DNA from: Flagellimonas sp. CMM7 | GTDB taxonomy: Bacteria > Bacteroidota > Bacteroidia > Flavobacteriales > Flavobacteriaceae | Reading direction: 5' to 3' | Length of the DNA: 64,000 nt | NCBI RefSeq assembly: GCF_021390195.1 | Contig: NZ_CP090003.1 | Span: 3,059,501-3,123,500 of the forward strand | Part shown: positions 37,426 through 46,740 of the stretch, in pieces | How the letters are laid out: each line of letters starts with the position of its first letter | Position numbering within the stretch: position 1 is the first letter of the stretch | Notes under the pieces: generated by a model | Told to the model about the DNA's origin: nothing | The model's database searches: none | What the model saw: the letters and a program-made list of their open reading frames with translations, nothing else | Position numbers and translations under genes: made by a program

Positions 37426-38637
37426 TTATCGAACAAAGGCATTTACCATTTCACCATCAACATTAATGATATTTCGCGTCGTTTTGTGTAGGATGCCTAC
37501 CAGCGAAAACACGCCGTCGGCAATATCCGAGGGATAAATAATCTCGTTCAAAAGATTCCTTTTGGCATAATGGGCAGGCATTTCATCGACGGTAATTCCA
37601 TAGGCTTTGGCCCTACCTTCTGCCCATTTCCCTTCCCAAATCTTACTTCCCATGATGACCCCATCTGGGTTTATGGTGTTCACCTTGATCTTGTCACTGC
37701 CGCATCGGATAGCGAAAAAATGATCGGGACAAGAGTTCCCCATGGGCGCTAGTTGAACTAAATCATTGCTATTGATGAATTCAAGGACTACCTCGGTATC
37801 TGAAAAATGCCCGATCATCCGGTTTTTGGAAGAGCATAATCCCCTAAGAATGGGCATTATCTGGGCAGCTTTTTCCTTTCGTTCCCCTTCCGAGAAACTT
37901 TCAATTTTTTGTCCTCCAAATACACTGCCATTCTCTTTTATCTTATCCTCAATATATTGTGAAGCCATCTCAATGACCTCTAGACTATTGATGTAGCAAT
38001 CATGGGAAGTATCGCCCCAAGTGAACAGGCCATGGCTGCCAAGAACAATTCCTCGAATACTGGGATGGTCTTTTAAGCATTTCTCCAATTGGAGCTCCAA
38101 ATCAAATCCTGGACTTTGCCATGGAATCCATCCCATGGTTTCCCCCCAAATCTCCTTGGTCATTTTTTCGCTATCCGATACGGCAGTGACAGCTATTAAG
38201 GCATCTGAATGTAGATGGTCGATATGTGCAAAAGGTAAGAGACTGTTTAAGGGAGTGTCGATTGATGGTGTCTTACTATCAAGGTCATAAATACAGTGGT
38301 TAAATAGCTCTACCATGCGGCCTTCATCATCCAAGCCGCCATATACATTTTTTAAGTCCCGTAACCTACTGGTATATACAACGGCTATTCCCGACCTGTC
38401 TAAAGTGCCGATATCGCCACCTGATTCTTTGACCCACATTATTTGTACCTCCTCGTTCGTCAAAGAATCTTTTTCCATGGTCTTGCAACTGGTGTTTCCA
38501 CCGGCATAGTTGGTAATTCTCAGGTCCGCTCCCAAAATGTTGGAACGATAAAGAAATAGGGCTACATGATCATTTCCCAAAGCACTCGCTTTTTTATCGT
38601 CCCAGAGATAGTCTACATGTTTAAATTTGACACTCAT
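37426..38637 (-). CDS. Class II aldolase/short-chain dehydrogenase with large internal in-frame deletion
   Basis: The 403-residue frame starts like the bifunctional rhamnulose-1-phosphate aldolase/lactaldehyde dehydrogenase family, normally about 700 aa. Aldolase features are ITNYAGGNTSCK, FAHIDHLHSDALIAV (zinc His pair), PGFDLELQLEKCL and GSHGLFTWGDT. At residues 306-316 (HFFAIRCGSDK) it passes directly into what looks like the last 90 residues of the dehydrogenase domain (KVNTINPDGVI, KWAEGRAKAYGI, YPSDIADGVFSLV, IINVDGEMVNAF). The end of the aldolase, the NAD-binding Rossmann start and the Ser-Tyr-Lys catalytic core are absent. Lactaldehyde oxidation is therefore unlikely, and aldolase activity is uncertain. 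It heads the minus-strand cluster. Confidence 0.75.
   Translation of the reverse strand: MSVKFKHVDYLWDDKKASALGNDHVALFLYRSNILGADLRITNYAGGNTSCKTMEKDSLTNEEVQIMWVKESGGDIGTLDRSGIAVVYTSRLRDLKNVYGGLDDEGRMVELFNHCIYDLDSKTPSIDTPLNSLLPFAHIDHLHSDALIAVTAVSDSEKMTKEIWGETMGWIPWQSPGFDLELQLEKCLKDHPSIRGIVLGSHGLFTWGDTSHDCYINSLEVIEMASQYIEDKIKENGSVFGGQKIESFSEGERKEKAAQIMPILRGLCSSKNRMIGHFSDTEVVLEFINSNDLVQLAPMGNSCPDHFFAIRCGSDKIKVNTINPDGVIMGSKIWEGKWAEGRAKAYGITVDEMPAHYAKRNLLNEIIYPSDIADGVFSLVGILHKTTRNIINVDGEMVNAFVR
37692..37722. repeat. 31-bp segment repeated inverted within the same gene (partner 38161-38191)
   Basis: Plus-strand bases 37692-37722 are the reverse complement of 38161-38191 with one mismatch in 31 (C against T at the twelfth base). 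The upstream copy encodes V-T-A-V-S-D-S-E-K-M, a normal part of the aldolase domain. The downstream copy encodes the foreign-looking bridge F-F-A-I-R-C-G-S at the deletion junction. Homology stops abruptly on both sides. It looks like a templated insertion at a deletion breakpoint. Confidence 0.75.
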
Positions 38638-38688
38638 CGTTTTGGATTAATTTGGATTTTACAGTAAATGTATTAATAGGCAGGATTC

Positions 38689-38696
38689 CAAAATTA
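38689..38696 (-). promoter_or_regulatory. Candidate -7 box for the minus-strand aldolase-fucP operon
   Basis: Read on the minus strand this is TAATTTTG, matching the Bacteroidota -7 consensus TAnnTTTG. It would start transcription about 45 bp before the ATG at 38637. I did not find a TTTG -33 element at the expected spacing, so support is partial. The rest of 38638-38870 is A+T-rich and gene-free. Confidence 0.3.
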
Positions 38697-38870
38697 TCCC
38701 TAACAAACAAAGTCGTGTATTTAACAAACATCAATTTATGCTTTTTGCGATAAAAAATCTATCGTAAAAATCTGATAATGAATAATATAAATATTGTTAA
38801 AGGATTTGTTGTTGAGAGAAAAAGCATACCTGAAAATGTATTGTGCAAACATTTTGTCGACCCAAGCCCT

Positions 38871-39770
38871 TTAGGAGAACCTGCCCGATTTATAAACAGC
38901 CGGTGTGGTACCTGTGACCGATTTAAATACCCTTGAAAAATGATAGCGATCTGCAAATCCGGTATCGAAAGCCACTTCTTCAATTGACTTGTGAGTATAC
39001 AGAAACAGCTCACATGACCGGGCGATTTTCCTTTTCATGATGAAGGTATGCAGGGTCATGTTCATTTGTTGCCTAAAAAGGCGGCTGAATGAATTCGTGG
39101 CCATGTTTGCGATTTTGGCAAGATCACCGTTCGTGGGACTATCCTGGATATGGTTTTCCACATGCCGGATAACCTCCAATATCCTATGATCTACATTTAA
39201 AGTCTCGAATAGCTCAGGGCCGATATTGGACAAGATATCACTAATGATAGACTGTAATTTTAAAGTGTAGGTCACATAAAACTTTGTGTTCTCTTTTCTT
39301 AATCTTGAAGTCAAATAATTCAACTTTTCCTCTAGATATGGGTTGACCTCTACCTTAAATATTCCAGGATATACATTGTCAAATGGCACTCCAAGGTTAA
39401 AATGGATAAACAAATGGAGTAGGGAATTTTTTGCAATCAGTTCATCATTGTCATTTTGGTCAATATGCCTACCCGAAACATGGATGCCTTGGTCATGAAC
39501 GTGATTTTTTGCAAAGCTTGTGGAAAATGATGTAAAAGGGAGGATAATGAATATGGCATCCTTTTCCATCAAATATTCATTTTGATGATGTTTTAGCATG
39601 CCACCGGGATTTTTGTTCCAATATATCCGCCAAAAAGGAAAAGCCATGTCATGACAGTCCCATAAATCCAGTTTCCAATAGCGACAGCACCAGACCTTCA
39701 ATTTTACATCCGTAAAACTCTGTTTGTTTCTAGATGGATCGCCCAGGGATTCTCGAAGCACGGTGCTCAT
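38871..39770 (-). CDS. AraC-family regulator of deoxysugar use
   Basis: The 299-residue product uses ATG at 39770. The longer frame to 39941 would run into the divergent rhaD gene and adds a non-conserved leader. The N-terminal part (about 20-190) is a cupin-like sugar-sensing domain of the RhaR/RhaS kind (CCRYWKLDLWD, LLHLFIHFNLGVPFDNVYPG). The C-terminal part (about 195-295) has two HTH units: NGDLAKIANMATNSFSRLFR and SIEEVAFDTGFADRYHFSRV, ending GTTPAVYKSG. It is divergent from rhaD (94 bp apart) and follows the same strand as the fucP cluster, so it probably activates both arms in response to L-fucose or L-rhamnose. Confidence 0.88.
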   Translation of the reverse strand: MSTVLRESLGDPSRNKQSFTDVKLKVWCCRYWKLDLWDCHDMAFPFWRIYWNKNPGGMLKHHQNEYLMEKDAIFIILPFTSFSTSFAKNHVHDQGIHVSGRHIDQNDNDELIAKNSLLHLFIHFNLGVPFDNVYPGIFKVEVNPYLEEKLNYLTSRLRKENTKFYVTYTLKLQSIISDILSNIGPELFETLNVDHRILEVIRHVENHIQDSPTNGDLAKIANMATNSFSRLFRQQMNMTLHTFIMKRKIARSCELFLYTHKSIEEVAFDTGFADRYHFSRVFKSVTGTTPAVYKSGRFS

Positions 39771-39781
39771 TATTATACATT

Positions 39782-39808
39782 CAATTGTTTGAATTGGATA
39801 CAAATGTA
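39782..39808. promoter_or_regulatory. Divergent control region between araC-type gene and rhaD
   Basis: In the 93-bp gap, CAATT-N5-AATTG (39782-39796) forms an inverted repeat. Next to it is ATACAAATGTAT, nearly palindromic. Bases 39801-39808 read TACATTTG on the minus strand, a match to the TAnnTTTG -7 box for the regulator gene about 30 bp from its ATG. The inverted repeat downstream of this box would suit autoregulation. Confidence 0.4.
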
Positions 39809-39863
39809 TAAATAACCATGGTTTAATTTGGAGGATTCTTACAGGCCTAGAAAAGTTCCGCTT

Positions 39864-40664
39864 ATGAGCACATATGAACTTCCAAATGAAGTGACAAAGG
39901 AAATCGATAAAATTTCCATGGTTGCCGGTTATCTCTGGCAAAGGGAATGGGTAGAAAGAAATGGTGGTAATATATCGATAAACATGACTCCGCTATTTTC
40001 GAACTTCACCAAACCCGAATCCGCAAACTTCATAGCCCATCCATTTCCAAAGGAGGCGGCAGGACTTTACATTTTTGTGACCGGAGCAGGTTGTTATATC
40101 CGCAGCCTCATTGATGCCGTTGAAACGGCGTCATGCATCTTATACATTAATGAACAGGCTGATGGCTACACTATTGTTTGGGGCGGTAAAGAAGATGGCT
40201 TTAGACCAACCTCAGAGCTTGCCTCTCATTTACAAATACACCTTTTCAATAAAGAAAACAATCCCAACAACCTGGCTGTACTGCATGCACATCCAATAGA
40301 ATTAATTGTGCTCAGCCACCATGCGCTGTTCAAGGATGAAGAAAAGCTGAACCATGCCATTTGGCAAATGTGCCCTGAAGTTCGTGTTTATGTACCAAGG
40401 GGTATCCATTGCACGCCATATGCTATAACACAGTCAGACGAACTGGCCAAAAGTACTACCCATGCCTTTACTTATAAGGATATTGCTCTGTGGGAAAAAC
40501 ATGGTGCCACCACCACTGCTGAGGATATTGAGAAAGCGTGGGACTTTTTGGATGTCGCCAACAAAGGAGCAAAATTATTGCTTACCGCATGGGCCTCCGG
40601 TTTTGAACCAGAGGGGCTGTCCAAAGATCAGCTTCAGGGATTGGAAGAACTATTTAAACTATAA
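39864..40664 (+). CDS. rhaD: Rhamnulose-1-phosphate aldolase-type class II aldolase
   Basis: The 266-residue zinc enzyme splits L-rhamnulose-1-P, and in this context probably L-fuculose-1-P, to DHAP and L-lactaldehyde. ATG 39864 is preferred; ATG 39828 adds residues absent from relatives and overlaps the divergent control region. RhaD features: [50 protein letters not shown] with the catalytic Glu in the TSEL segment, and [16 protein letters not shown] with the zinc His pair. The third zinc His is probably in [11 protein letters not shown] or EKHGATTT. It is the only intact aldolase in the window and leads the plus-strand operon; fucI starts 5 bp later. Confidence 0.88.
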   Translation: MSTYELPNEVTKEIDKISMVAGYLWQREWVERNGGNISINMTPLFSNFTKPESANFIAHPFPKEAAGLYIFVTGAGCYIRSLIDAVETASCILYINEQADGYTIVWGGKEDGFRPTSELASHLQIHLFNKENNPNNLAVLHAHPIELIVLSHHALFKDEEKLNHAIWQMCPEVRVYVPRGIHCTPYAITQSDELAKSTTHAFTYKDIALWEKHGATTTAEDIEKAWDFLDVANKGAKLLLTAWASGFEPEGLSKDQLQGLEELFKL

Positions 40665-40669
40665 GGACA

Positions 40670-42457
40670 ATGAACAGATTAATAGGAAGACTGCCGAAGA
40701 TTGGGATTCGCCCGGTAATTGACGGTAGGGAGGCTGGGGTAAGGGAATCGTTGGAGGACCAATGTATGGCAATGGCCAGAGCGACCGCCAAGTTGTTGGA
40801 GGACAGCCTGAGATTCCCAAGCGGTGAAAAAGTGGAGTGTGTCATTTCTGACACGACCATAGGAGGGGTAGCAGATGCGGCGGAGTGCTCGGACAAATTC
40901 AAAAGGGAAGGTGTGGAGGTCTCCATTACCGTAACGCCCTGTTGGTGCTATGGGACCGAGGTGATGGACACCGACCCACTAATGCCAAAGGCGGTATGGG
41001 GGTTTAACGGAACGGAAAGACCAGGTGCGGTATATCTTGCGGCCGCCCTGGCCGGATATTCGCAAAAGGGACTACCGGCCTTTGGAATCTATGGGAGGGA
41101 AGTACAGGATGCCAGAGATACCGATATTCCGGAAGATGTCAGCGAAAAAATATTGCGCTTTTCGAAAGCGGCCCTGGCCGTGGCCCAAATGAAGGGCAAA
41201 TCCTATTTGTCCATTGGGTACAGTTCCATGGGAATCGCGGGATCCATGGTCGATGTCAATTTCTTACAGGATTATTTCGGCGTAAGGGCGGAATTTGTGG
41301 AGTCAACGGAACTGCTAAGAAGAATGGATGGGGGCATATATGACAAGGAGGAATTTAACAGGGCCCTAAAATGGGCCAGGGAAAACTGTGTGGAAGGTAA
41401 GGATTACAACGATATTGCCTCCCAAAAATCACTGGCAACCAAAGCGAGGGAATGGGAAAAGGTCATCAAGATGACGCTCATATGCCGTGACCTGATGGTT
41501 GGAAACCCAAGACTTAAAACCCTTGGTTTTGGAGAAGAAGCCAAAGGCAGGAATGCCATTGTGGGTGGCTTTCAAGGACAGCGACAATGGACGGATTACC
41601 AACCCAATGCGGATTTTACGGAAGCCATCCTTAACTCATCCTTTGATTGGAACGGCATTCGACAGGCATTTGTCTTTGCCACGGAGAACGATTGCTTAAA
41701 TGCAATTTCCATGCTATTTGGGCACTTGTTGACCAATACCGCCCAAATGTTCTCTGATGTTAGGACCTATTGGAGTCCGGAATCGGTTCAACGGGTGACC
41801 GGGGAAAAACTAACTGGAATTGCCAAGAATGGGATTATTCATTTGATCAACTCCGGTTCCACAACCTTGGACGCTACCGCACAGCAAAAAGACCTTGAAG
41901 GGAAACCCGCTATGAAACCTTTTTGGCAGATTACGGAAGAAGAGGCCCAAAAGTGTTTGGACAATACCAAATGGCCGCCGGCCATTGCAGAATATTTTGG
42001 GGGCGGAGGTTTTTCCTCGCAATTCAAAACCAAGGGAACCATGCCATTGACCATGTCAAGAATTAACTTGGTAAAAGGAATAGGTCCTGTACTGCAACTG
42101 GTCGAGGGATGGAGTGTTGAACTGCCAAAGGATATTCATACCGTATTGGACGAAAGGACGAACCCTACTTGGCCAACGACCTGGTTTGTCCCAAGATTGA
42201 CAGGGAAAGGTTTTTTTAAGGACGTTTACACTGTTATGGGAAAATGGGGTGCCAACCATGGTGCAATTTCCTATGGCCATATTGGAGCGGACTTGATAAC
42301 ATTATCCTCAATGTTTCGCATTCCTGTCAATATGCACAACATAGTAGATGAAAAAGTTTTTAGGCCGAGTTCCTGGTCCGCTTTTGGTGAGAACTTGGAA
42401 TCTGCGGATTATAGGGCGTGCACCAATTATGGCCCTTTGTACGGGTTTAATAATTAA
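40670..42457 (+). CDS. fucI: L-fucose isomerase
   Basis: This 595-residue cytoplasmic, manganese-dependent enzyme converts L-fucose to L-fuculose. The length matches the 591-aa E. coli enzyme. The N-terminal [19 protein letters not shown] and central [16 protein letters not shown] are family blocks. The active-site residues line up with a two-residue offset from E. coli: Glu339 in [20 protein letters not shown] and Asp363 in [13 protein letters not shown]. The metal/substrate His lies in [20 protein letters not shown] near the C-terminus. The gene is visibly more G+C-rich than the sulfatase region. It is followed 12 bp later by the kinase gene. Confidence 0.96.
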   Translation: MNRLIGRLPKIGIRPVIDGREAGVRESLEDQCMAMARATAKLLEDSLRFPSGEKVECVISDTTIGGVADAAECSDKFKREGVEVSITVTPCWCYGTEVMDTDPLMPKAVWGFNGTERPGAVYLAAALAGYSQKGLPAFGIYGREVQDARDTDIPEDVSEKILRFSKAALAVAQMKGKSYLSIGYSSMGIAGSMVDVNFLQDYFGVRAEFVESTELLRRMDGGIYDKEEFNRALKWARENCVEGKDYNDIASQKSLATKAREWEKVIKMTLICRDLMVGNPRLKTLGFGEEAKGRNAIVGGFQGQRQWTDYQPNADFTEAILNSSFDWNGIRQAFVFATENDCLNAISMLFGHLLTNTAQMFSDVRTYWSPESVQRVTGEKLTGIAKNGIIHLINSGSTTLDATAQQKDLEGKPAMKPFWQITEEEAQKCLDNTKWPPAIAEYFGGGGFSSQFKTKGTMPLTMSRINLVKGIGPVLQLVEGWSVELPKDIHTVLDERTNPTWPTTWFVPRLTGKGFFKDVYTVMGKWGANHGAISYGHIGADLITLSSMFRIPVNMHNIVDEKVFRPSSWSAFGENLESADYRACTNYGPLYGFNN

Positions 42458-42469
42458 TTTGTTTATGGT

Positions 42470-43783
42470 ATGAATGTCATCGCTGTTTTTGATATTGGCA
42501 AGACCAACAAAAAGATATTTTTGTTTGACAAACACCTTAATGTGGTCCACACCAACTCTGTTCGTTTTGAGGAGATTCTTGATGATGATGGCTGCCCTTG
42601 TGATGATATTGAGTCCATAGAGAACTGGATTAAGGCAGAAATCTGTTCCATTCAAGAAAGTAATGAATACCGAATCAAAGCCATCAACTTTTCAACCCAT
42701 GGGGCTACCCTGGTCTATTTGGATAGGAATGGTAACAGGATAACGCCATTGTACAATTATCTGAAACCCCTGGATATGGACTTTGCAACGCTCTATGAGG
42801 CCTTTGGGGGAGTAACTGCATTTTCAAGAAAGACGGCTTCCCCGGCATATGGAATGCTGAATTCTGGTTTGCAGATATATTGGTTGAAATACAAGAAACC
42901 ACATTTTTGGTCTCAGGTTTCATCCATTTTGCATTATCCACAATACCTAAGTTATTTGTTTTCGAATCAGATAAAAGCTGATTACACCTCGATAGGAGCA
43001 CATACGGCTCTTTGGGATTTTGATTCCATGCGATACCATCCTTGGTTGGCTTCGGAGAAAATAACATTACCGGAGCCTGAACCTGGAGATAAGGCCTTTA
43101 TGATTGAATTGAACGGAAGCGAAGTGGCTATCGGTAAAGGACTGCATGACAGTACCTCATCCATTGTTCCTTTATTGGAAGACAACCTCGATTCACATAG
43201 GGAATTTGTTTTTCTATCCACAGGTACTTGGATAATTTCCATGAATCCATTCAGTAAAGAGGTTTTGACCCAACATCAGTTAAAAAATAATTGTCTCTGT
43301 TTTATGACACCTGAAAAAAGACAAATTAAGTCATCCATGCAGTTTTTGGGGTGGGTGCATGAAATAAATGCGGAAGCACTTGAAAAGGAGTTTGGTGTTC
43401 CATACGGTCATCATAAAATGTTGACCTTAAAAAAAGAGCTTTGTAGCAATACGATTTCCAATTCGGAGAGTATGTTTTTTAGAAAAGGTATACCTAAGGA
43501 TTATCTAGGTGATTTCGACCAGGTGGATAATCTTGAAAATTATGAACATGCATATTACCAGTTGGTTTTTGAATTGGCCCAAAGGGTCTTTAAAGCCGTA
43601 CAACTGATTTTGGATTCTTCAAATAATCTAAAGGATGTATACGTGTCTGGAGGTTTCAAAAGAAATCAAATATTCATTGAGTACTTATGCCAAATGATGC
43701 CAAATCAGAAAATACGATTTCCCAAAGGACAATACGCTAGTGCTTTAGGGGCGGCCATGTTGATGAAAAGTTATATGGACTGA
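42470..43783 (+). CDS. fucK: FGGY-family carbohydrate kinase, probably L-fuculokinase
   Basis: This 437-residue cytoplasmic kinase would make L-fuculose-1-P from ATP and L-fuculose. The first phosphate loop is VIAVFDIGKTNKKIFLFD. INFSTHGATLVYLDRNG is the domain I substrate region, STGTWIISMNPFS is the second phosphate loop, and VYVSGGFKRNQIF near the C-terminus is the adenosine motif. The protein is shorter than E. coli FucK (about 470-480 aa) and its GKTN start is shared with Bacteroidota rhamnulo/fuculokinases. Position right after fucI makes L-fuculose the best substrate guess; rhamnulokinase is the alternative. Confidence 0.85.
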   Translation: MNVIAVFDIGKTNKKIFLFDKHLNVVHTNSVRFEEILDDDGCPCDDIESIENWIKAEICSIQESNEYRIKAINFSTHGATLVYLDRNGNRITPLYNYLKPLDMDFATLYEAFGGVTAFSRKTASPAYGMLNSGLQIYWLKYKKPHFWSQVSSILHYPQYLSYLFSNQIKADYTSIGAHTALWDFDSMRYHPWLASEKITLPEPEPGDKAFMIELNGSEVAIGKGLHDSTSSIVPLLEDNLDSHREFVFLSTGTWIISMNPFSKEVLTQHQLKNNCLCFMTPEKRQIKSSMQFLGWVHEINAEALEKEFGVPYGHHKMLTLKKELCSNTISNSESMFFRKGIPKDYLGDFDQVDNLENYEHAYYQLVFELAQRVFKAVQLILDSSNNLKDVYVSGGFKRNQIFIEYLCQMMPNQKIRFPKGQYASALGAAMLMKSYMD

Positions 43784-43900
43784 GATCAAGGAAGTAATTC
43801 ATCAAGTGTTGATTTCGCATATTGAGCATTTGAATGGGATGGTCTGTAAACATCAAGGTCATTTTGATTTAATGAGTACCAGCTAACGAAAAAGGATAAA

Positions 43901-45385
43901 ATGAAATATTTTTTGGGAATTGATTTGGGGAGTTCGTCAATTAAAATTGCCATGGTGGAGTATAATTCAGGCAAACCCCTTGGAGTTGTCCAAGAACCTG
44001 AAAAAGAGATGACAATGATTTCCCCAAAACCAGGTTGGGCCGAACAAGACCCACAAGAATGGTGGAAGTTGACCTGTACGGGCATCAAAAAGATTCTCAA
44101 AGAGACTGGAACTAAAAAGGAAAAAATACTGGGCATCGGAATCGCCTATCAGATGCATGGGCTCGTTTTGATCGACGAACAGGGAATTCCATTAAGAAGA
44201 AGTATCATATGGTGTGATGGGCGTGCTGTGGGGATTGGCAATCGTGCACATGAAACTTTGGGTAAGGAATTCTGTGAGGACCGCCTATTGAATTCCCCCG
44301 CAAACTTTACTGCTTCAAAATTGGGTTGGGTCAAAGAAAATGAACCGGAGATCTACGAGCAAATACATAAATTCATGTTACCCGGTGACTATCTCGCCTT
44401 TCGATTTTCAGAAGAAATCAATACGACCGTTCCCGGGCTTTCAGAGGGCATTTTCTGGGATTTTAAAAACAATGCCATTTCAAGCGAACTGTTGGATTAT
44501 TACGGTATCCAAAAAGGGCTGGTCCCAGAGCTAGTGGATACGTTTTCAGTTCAATCCAAAGTTTCAAAAAGAGGTGCTGAAGAAAGTGGGTTGCTAGAAG
44601 GGACCCCTATTCTGTATCGGGCCGGCGACCAACCAAACAATGCCCTTTCCCTCAATGTTTTCAATCCCGGCGAGGTTGCCGCCACTGGAGGTACCTCTGG
44701 GGTAATGTACGCCGTAACGGACAACCTTTCCGTTTCCGAATGTGCAAGGGTCAATAATTTCGCCCATGTCAATTACCAAGAAAACGCCCGAAAGAGTATT
44801 GGAAAATTGCTCTGTATCAATGGAACGGGCATCCAGTACCGATGGTTGATGAACAACTTAGCCGTGGCCTCGTATGAAGAAATGAACGAATTAGCCTCCA
44901 GGATTGAGATAGGTTCCGATGGGGTTCGTATCCTTCCCTTTGGCAACGGTGCAGAACGGATGCTGTTGAACAAAGATATCGGCACTCGGATTCTGAACCT
45001 GAACCTGAACAGGCATCATATGGGGCATCTCTGCAGGGCCGCTCTGGAAGGTATTGCCTTTTCATTTGCCCTTGGTTTTGAGATTATGCAGGAGGATGGT
45101 GTAGAACCATCGGTGGTACGGGCGGGCAATGATAATCTTTTTCGTTCAGAACTATTTGCGAAGACCATAGCAACGCTTATAGGACAGGAGATTGAGATTT
45201 ATGATACAACAGGGGCAATAGGGGCTGCAAGGGCATGTATCCTCAATGATGGGGATTATGATAAATTTTCGTCATTCATGCGCAACGACTATGTGATGAC
45301 CTTTAAGCCCTTTGAGCATAAAATCGCCTATGTAAAGGCCTATCAAAGCTGGAAGAAAGAACTGGAAATAATCTTAAACATATAG
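43901..45385 (+). CDS. xylB: Xylulokinase
   Basis: This 494-residue FGGY kinase phosphorylates D-xylulose. Phosphate loop 1 is [34 protein letters not shown] gives the QMHGLV xylulokinase signature. [24 protein letters not shown] with the catalytic Asp, [14 protein letters not shown] and [20 protein letters not shown] complete the pattern. Family length is normal. It lies 117 bp after fucK (no gene in that gap) and 5 bp before xylA, so it opens a second, xylose-specific operon or sub-operon. Confidence 0.95.
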   Translation: MKYFLGIDLGSSSIKIAMVEYNSGKPLGVVQEPEKEMTMISPKPGWAEQDPQEWWKLTCTGIKKILKETGTKKEKILGIGIAYQMHGLVLIDEQGIPLRRSIIWCDGRAVGIGNRAHETLGKEFCEDRLLNSPANFTASKLGWVKENEPEIYEQIHKFMLPGDYLAFRFSEEINTTVPGLSEGIFWDFKNNAISSELLDYYGIQKGLVPELVDTFSVQSKVSKRGAEESGLLEGTPILYRAGDQPNNALSLNVFNPGEVAATGGTSGVMYAVTDNLSVSECARVNNFAHVNYQENARKSIGKLLCINGTGIQYRWLMNNLAVASYEEMNELASRIEIGSDGVRILPFGNGAERMLLNKDIGTRILNLNLNRHHMGHLCRAALEGIAFSFALGFEIMQEDGVEPSVVRAGNDNLFRSELFAKTIATLIGQEIEIYDTTGAIGAARACILNDGDYDKFSSFMRNDYVMTFKPFEHKIAYVKAYQSWKKELEIILNI

Positions 45386-45390
45386 AACAA

Positions 45391-46716
45391 ATGGTAGTGA
45401 TTGGCAACAAGGAATATTTTAAGGGTATAGGTGAAATCAAGTTTGAGGGAAGAGAATCGGACAATCCCTTAGCATATAAATTTTACGATCCCGAACAATT
45501 GGTGGCCGGTAAGACCATGCGCGATCATTTTAGGTTTTCCATGGCCTATTGGCACACCCTCTGCGGAACCGGGGGGGACCCCTTTGGGCCCAGCACAAAA
45601 GAATTCCCATGGGCAACGTCCAATGACCCCATGGTGGCAGCAAGGGAAAAGGCAGATGCTGCCTTTGAATTTATTACCAAGATGGGGCTCGATTATTATT
45701 GCTTTCACGATTATGATCTGGTAGATGAGGCAGGTTCCCTGGCAGAATCTGAAAAGAGGGTCTTTAAAACCGTTGATTATCTGAAAGAAAAAATGAAGGT
45801 CTCCGGAGTGAAACTACTTTGGGGCACAGCCAATCTATTTTCGAATCCCAGATATATGAACGGTGCTGCCTCCAACCCGAATTTTGACGTTGTGGCCCAT
45901 GCCGGTGCACAGCTGAAGATTGCGTTGGATGCCACCATGGAACTCAATGGGGAGAACTATGTATTCTGGGGTGGCCGGGAAGGTTATATGTCGCTTCTGA
46001 ATACCAATATGAAACTGGAACAGGACAATATAGGACGTTTTATGCGCATGGCCCGAGACTATGCAAGGGGTCAAGGCTTCAAGGGAACCTTCTTTATTGA
46101 GCCAAAGCCCATGGAGCCCTCAAAGCACCAATATGATTTTGATGCGGCCACCTCCATCAAATTCATTCGAGAACAAGAACTAGCCGGTGATTTTAAGTTG
46201 AACATTGAAGTAAACCATGCCACCTTGGCCCAGCACACCTTCCAGCACGAACTTCAAGTGGCCGCCAATTCGGGAATGCTCGGAAGCATTGATGCCAACC
46301 GTGGCGATTACCAGAACGGGTGGGATACCGACCAATTTCCCAACAACGTAATGGAAACTGCAGAAGCCATGCTGGTATTCCTAAAATCAGATGGACTTCA
46401 AGGGGGCGGAATCAATTTTGACGCCAAAACGAGAAGAAATTCAACGGATCTAGAGGATATTTTCATTGCTCATATCGGCGGCGCTGACACTTTTGCACGG
46501 GGGCTTATGGTAGCCGATTCCGTAATCAATAATTCGAACTATGAAAAGCTATTGGGCAAACGCTACGCATCCTTCACCTCAGGAAAAGGTCTCGATTTTG
46601 TCCGAGGGAAACTTTCCCTTACCGATCTGTACGATGTCGCCAAACTGGGCGGGGAACCAAAACAGATCAGCGGAAAACAGGAACTATTCGAGAATATCAT
46701 CAACCAATATGTCTAA
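45391..46716 (+). CDS. xylA: D-xylose isomerase
   Basis: This 441-residue class II xylose isomerase converts D-xylose to D-xylulose. Markers are [34 protein letters not shown] with the catalytic His and Asp, [36 protein letters not shown] with metal Glu, [17 protein letters not shown] with Lys and Glu/His metal ligands, [17 protein letters not shown] and [20 protein letters not shown]. Every expected metal ligand region is present. The order xylB-xylA-transporter is common in Bacteroidota. The next gene starts 24 bp on. Confidence 0.97.
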   Translation: MVVIGNKEYFKGIGEIKFEGRESDNPLAYKFYDPEQLVAGKTMRDHFRFSMAYWHTLCGTGGDPFGPSTKEFPWATSNDPMVAAREKADAAFEFITKMGLDYYCFHDYDLVDEAGSLAESEKRVFKTVDYLKEKMKVSGVKLLWGTANLFSNPRYMNGAASNPNFDVVAHAGAQLKIALDATMELNGENYVFWGGREGYMSLLNTNMKLEQDNIGRFMRMARDYARGQGFKGTFFIEPKPMEPSKHQYDFDAATSIKFIREQELAGDFKLNIEVNHATLAQHTFQHELQVAANSGMLGSIDANRGDYQNGWDTDQFPNNVMETAEAMLVFLKSDGLQGGGINFDAKTRRNSTDLEDIFIAHIGGADTFARGLMVADSVINNSNYEKLLGKRYASFTSGKGLDFVRGKLSLTDLYDVAKLGGEPKQISGKQELFENIINQYV

Positions 46717-46740
46717 AATATTAAGGAATCCCAGCATAAT

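Noticed and set aside
39771..39941. N-terminal extension of the AraC-type regulator to 39941
   Set aside because: It overlaps the divergent rhaD start and control region and encodes a non-conserved leader; ATG at 39770 suits the family.
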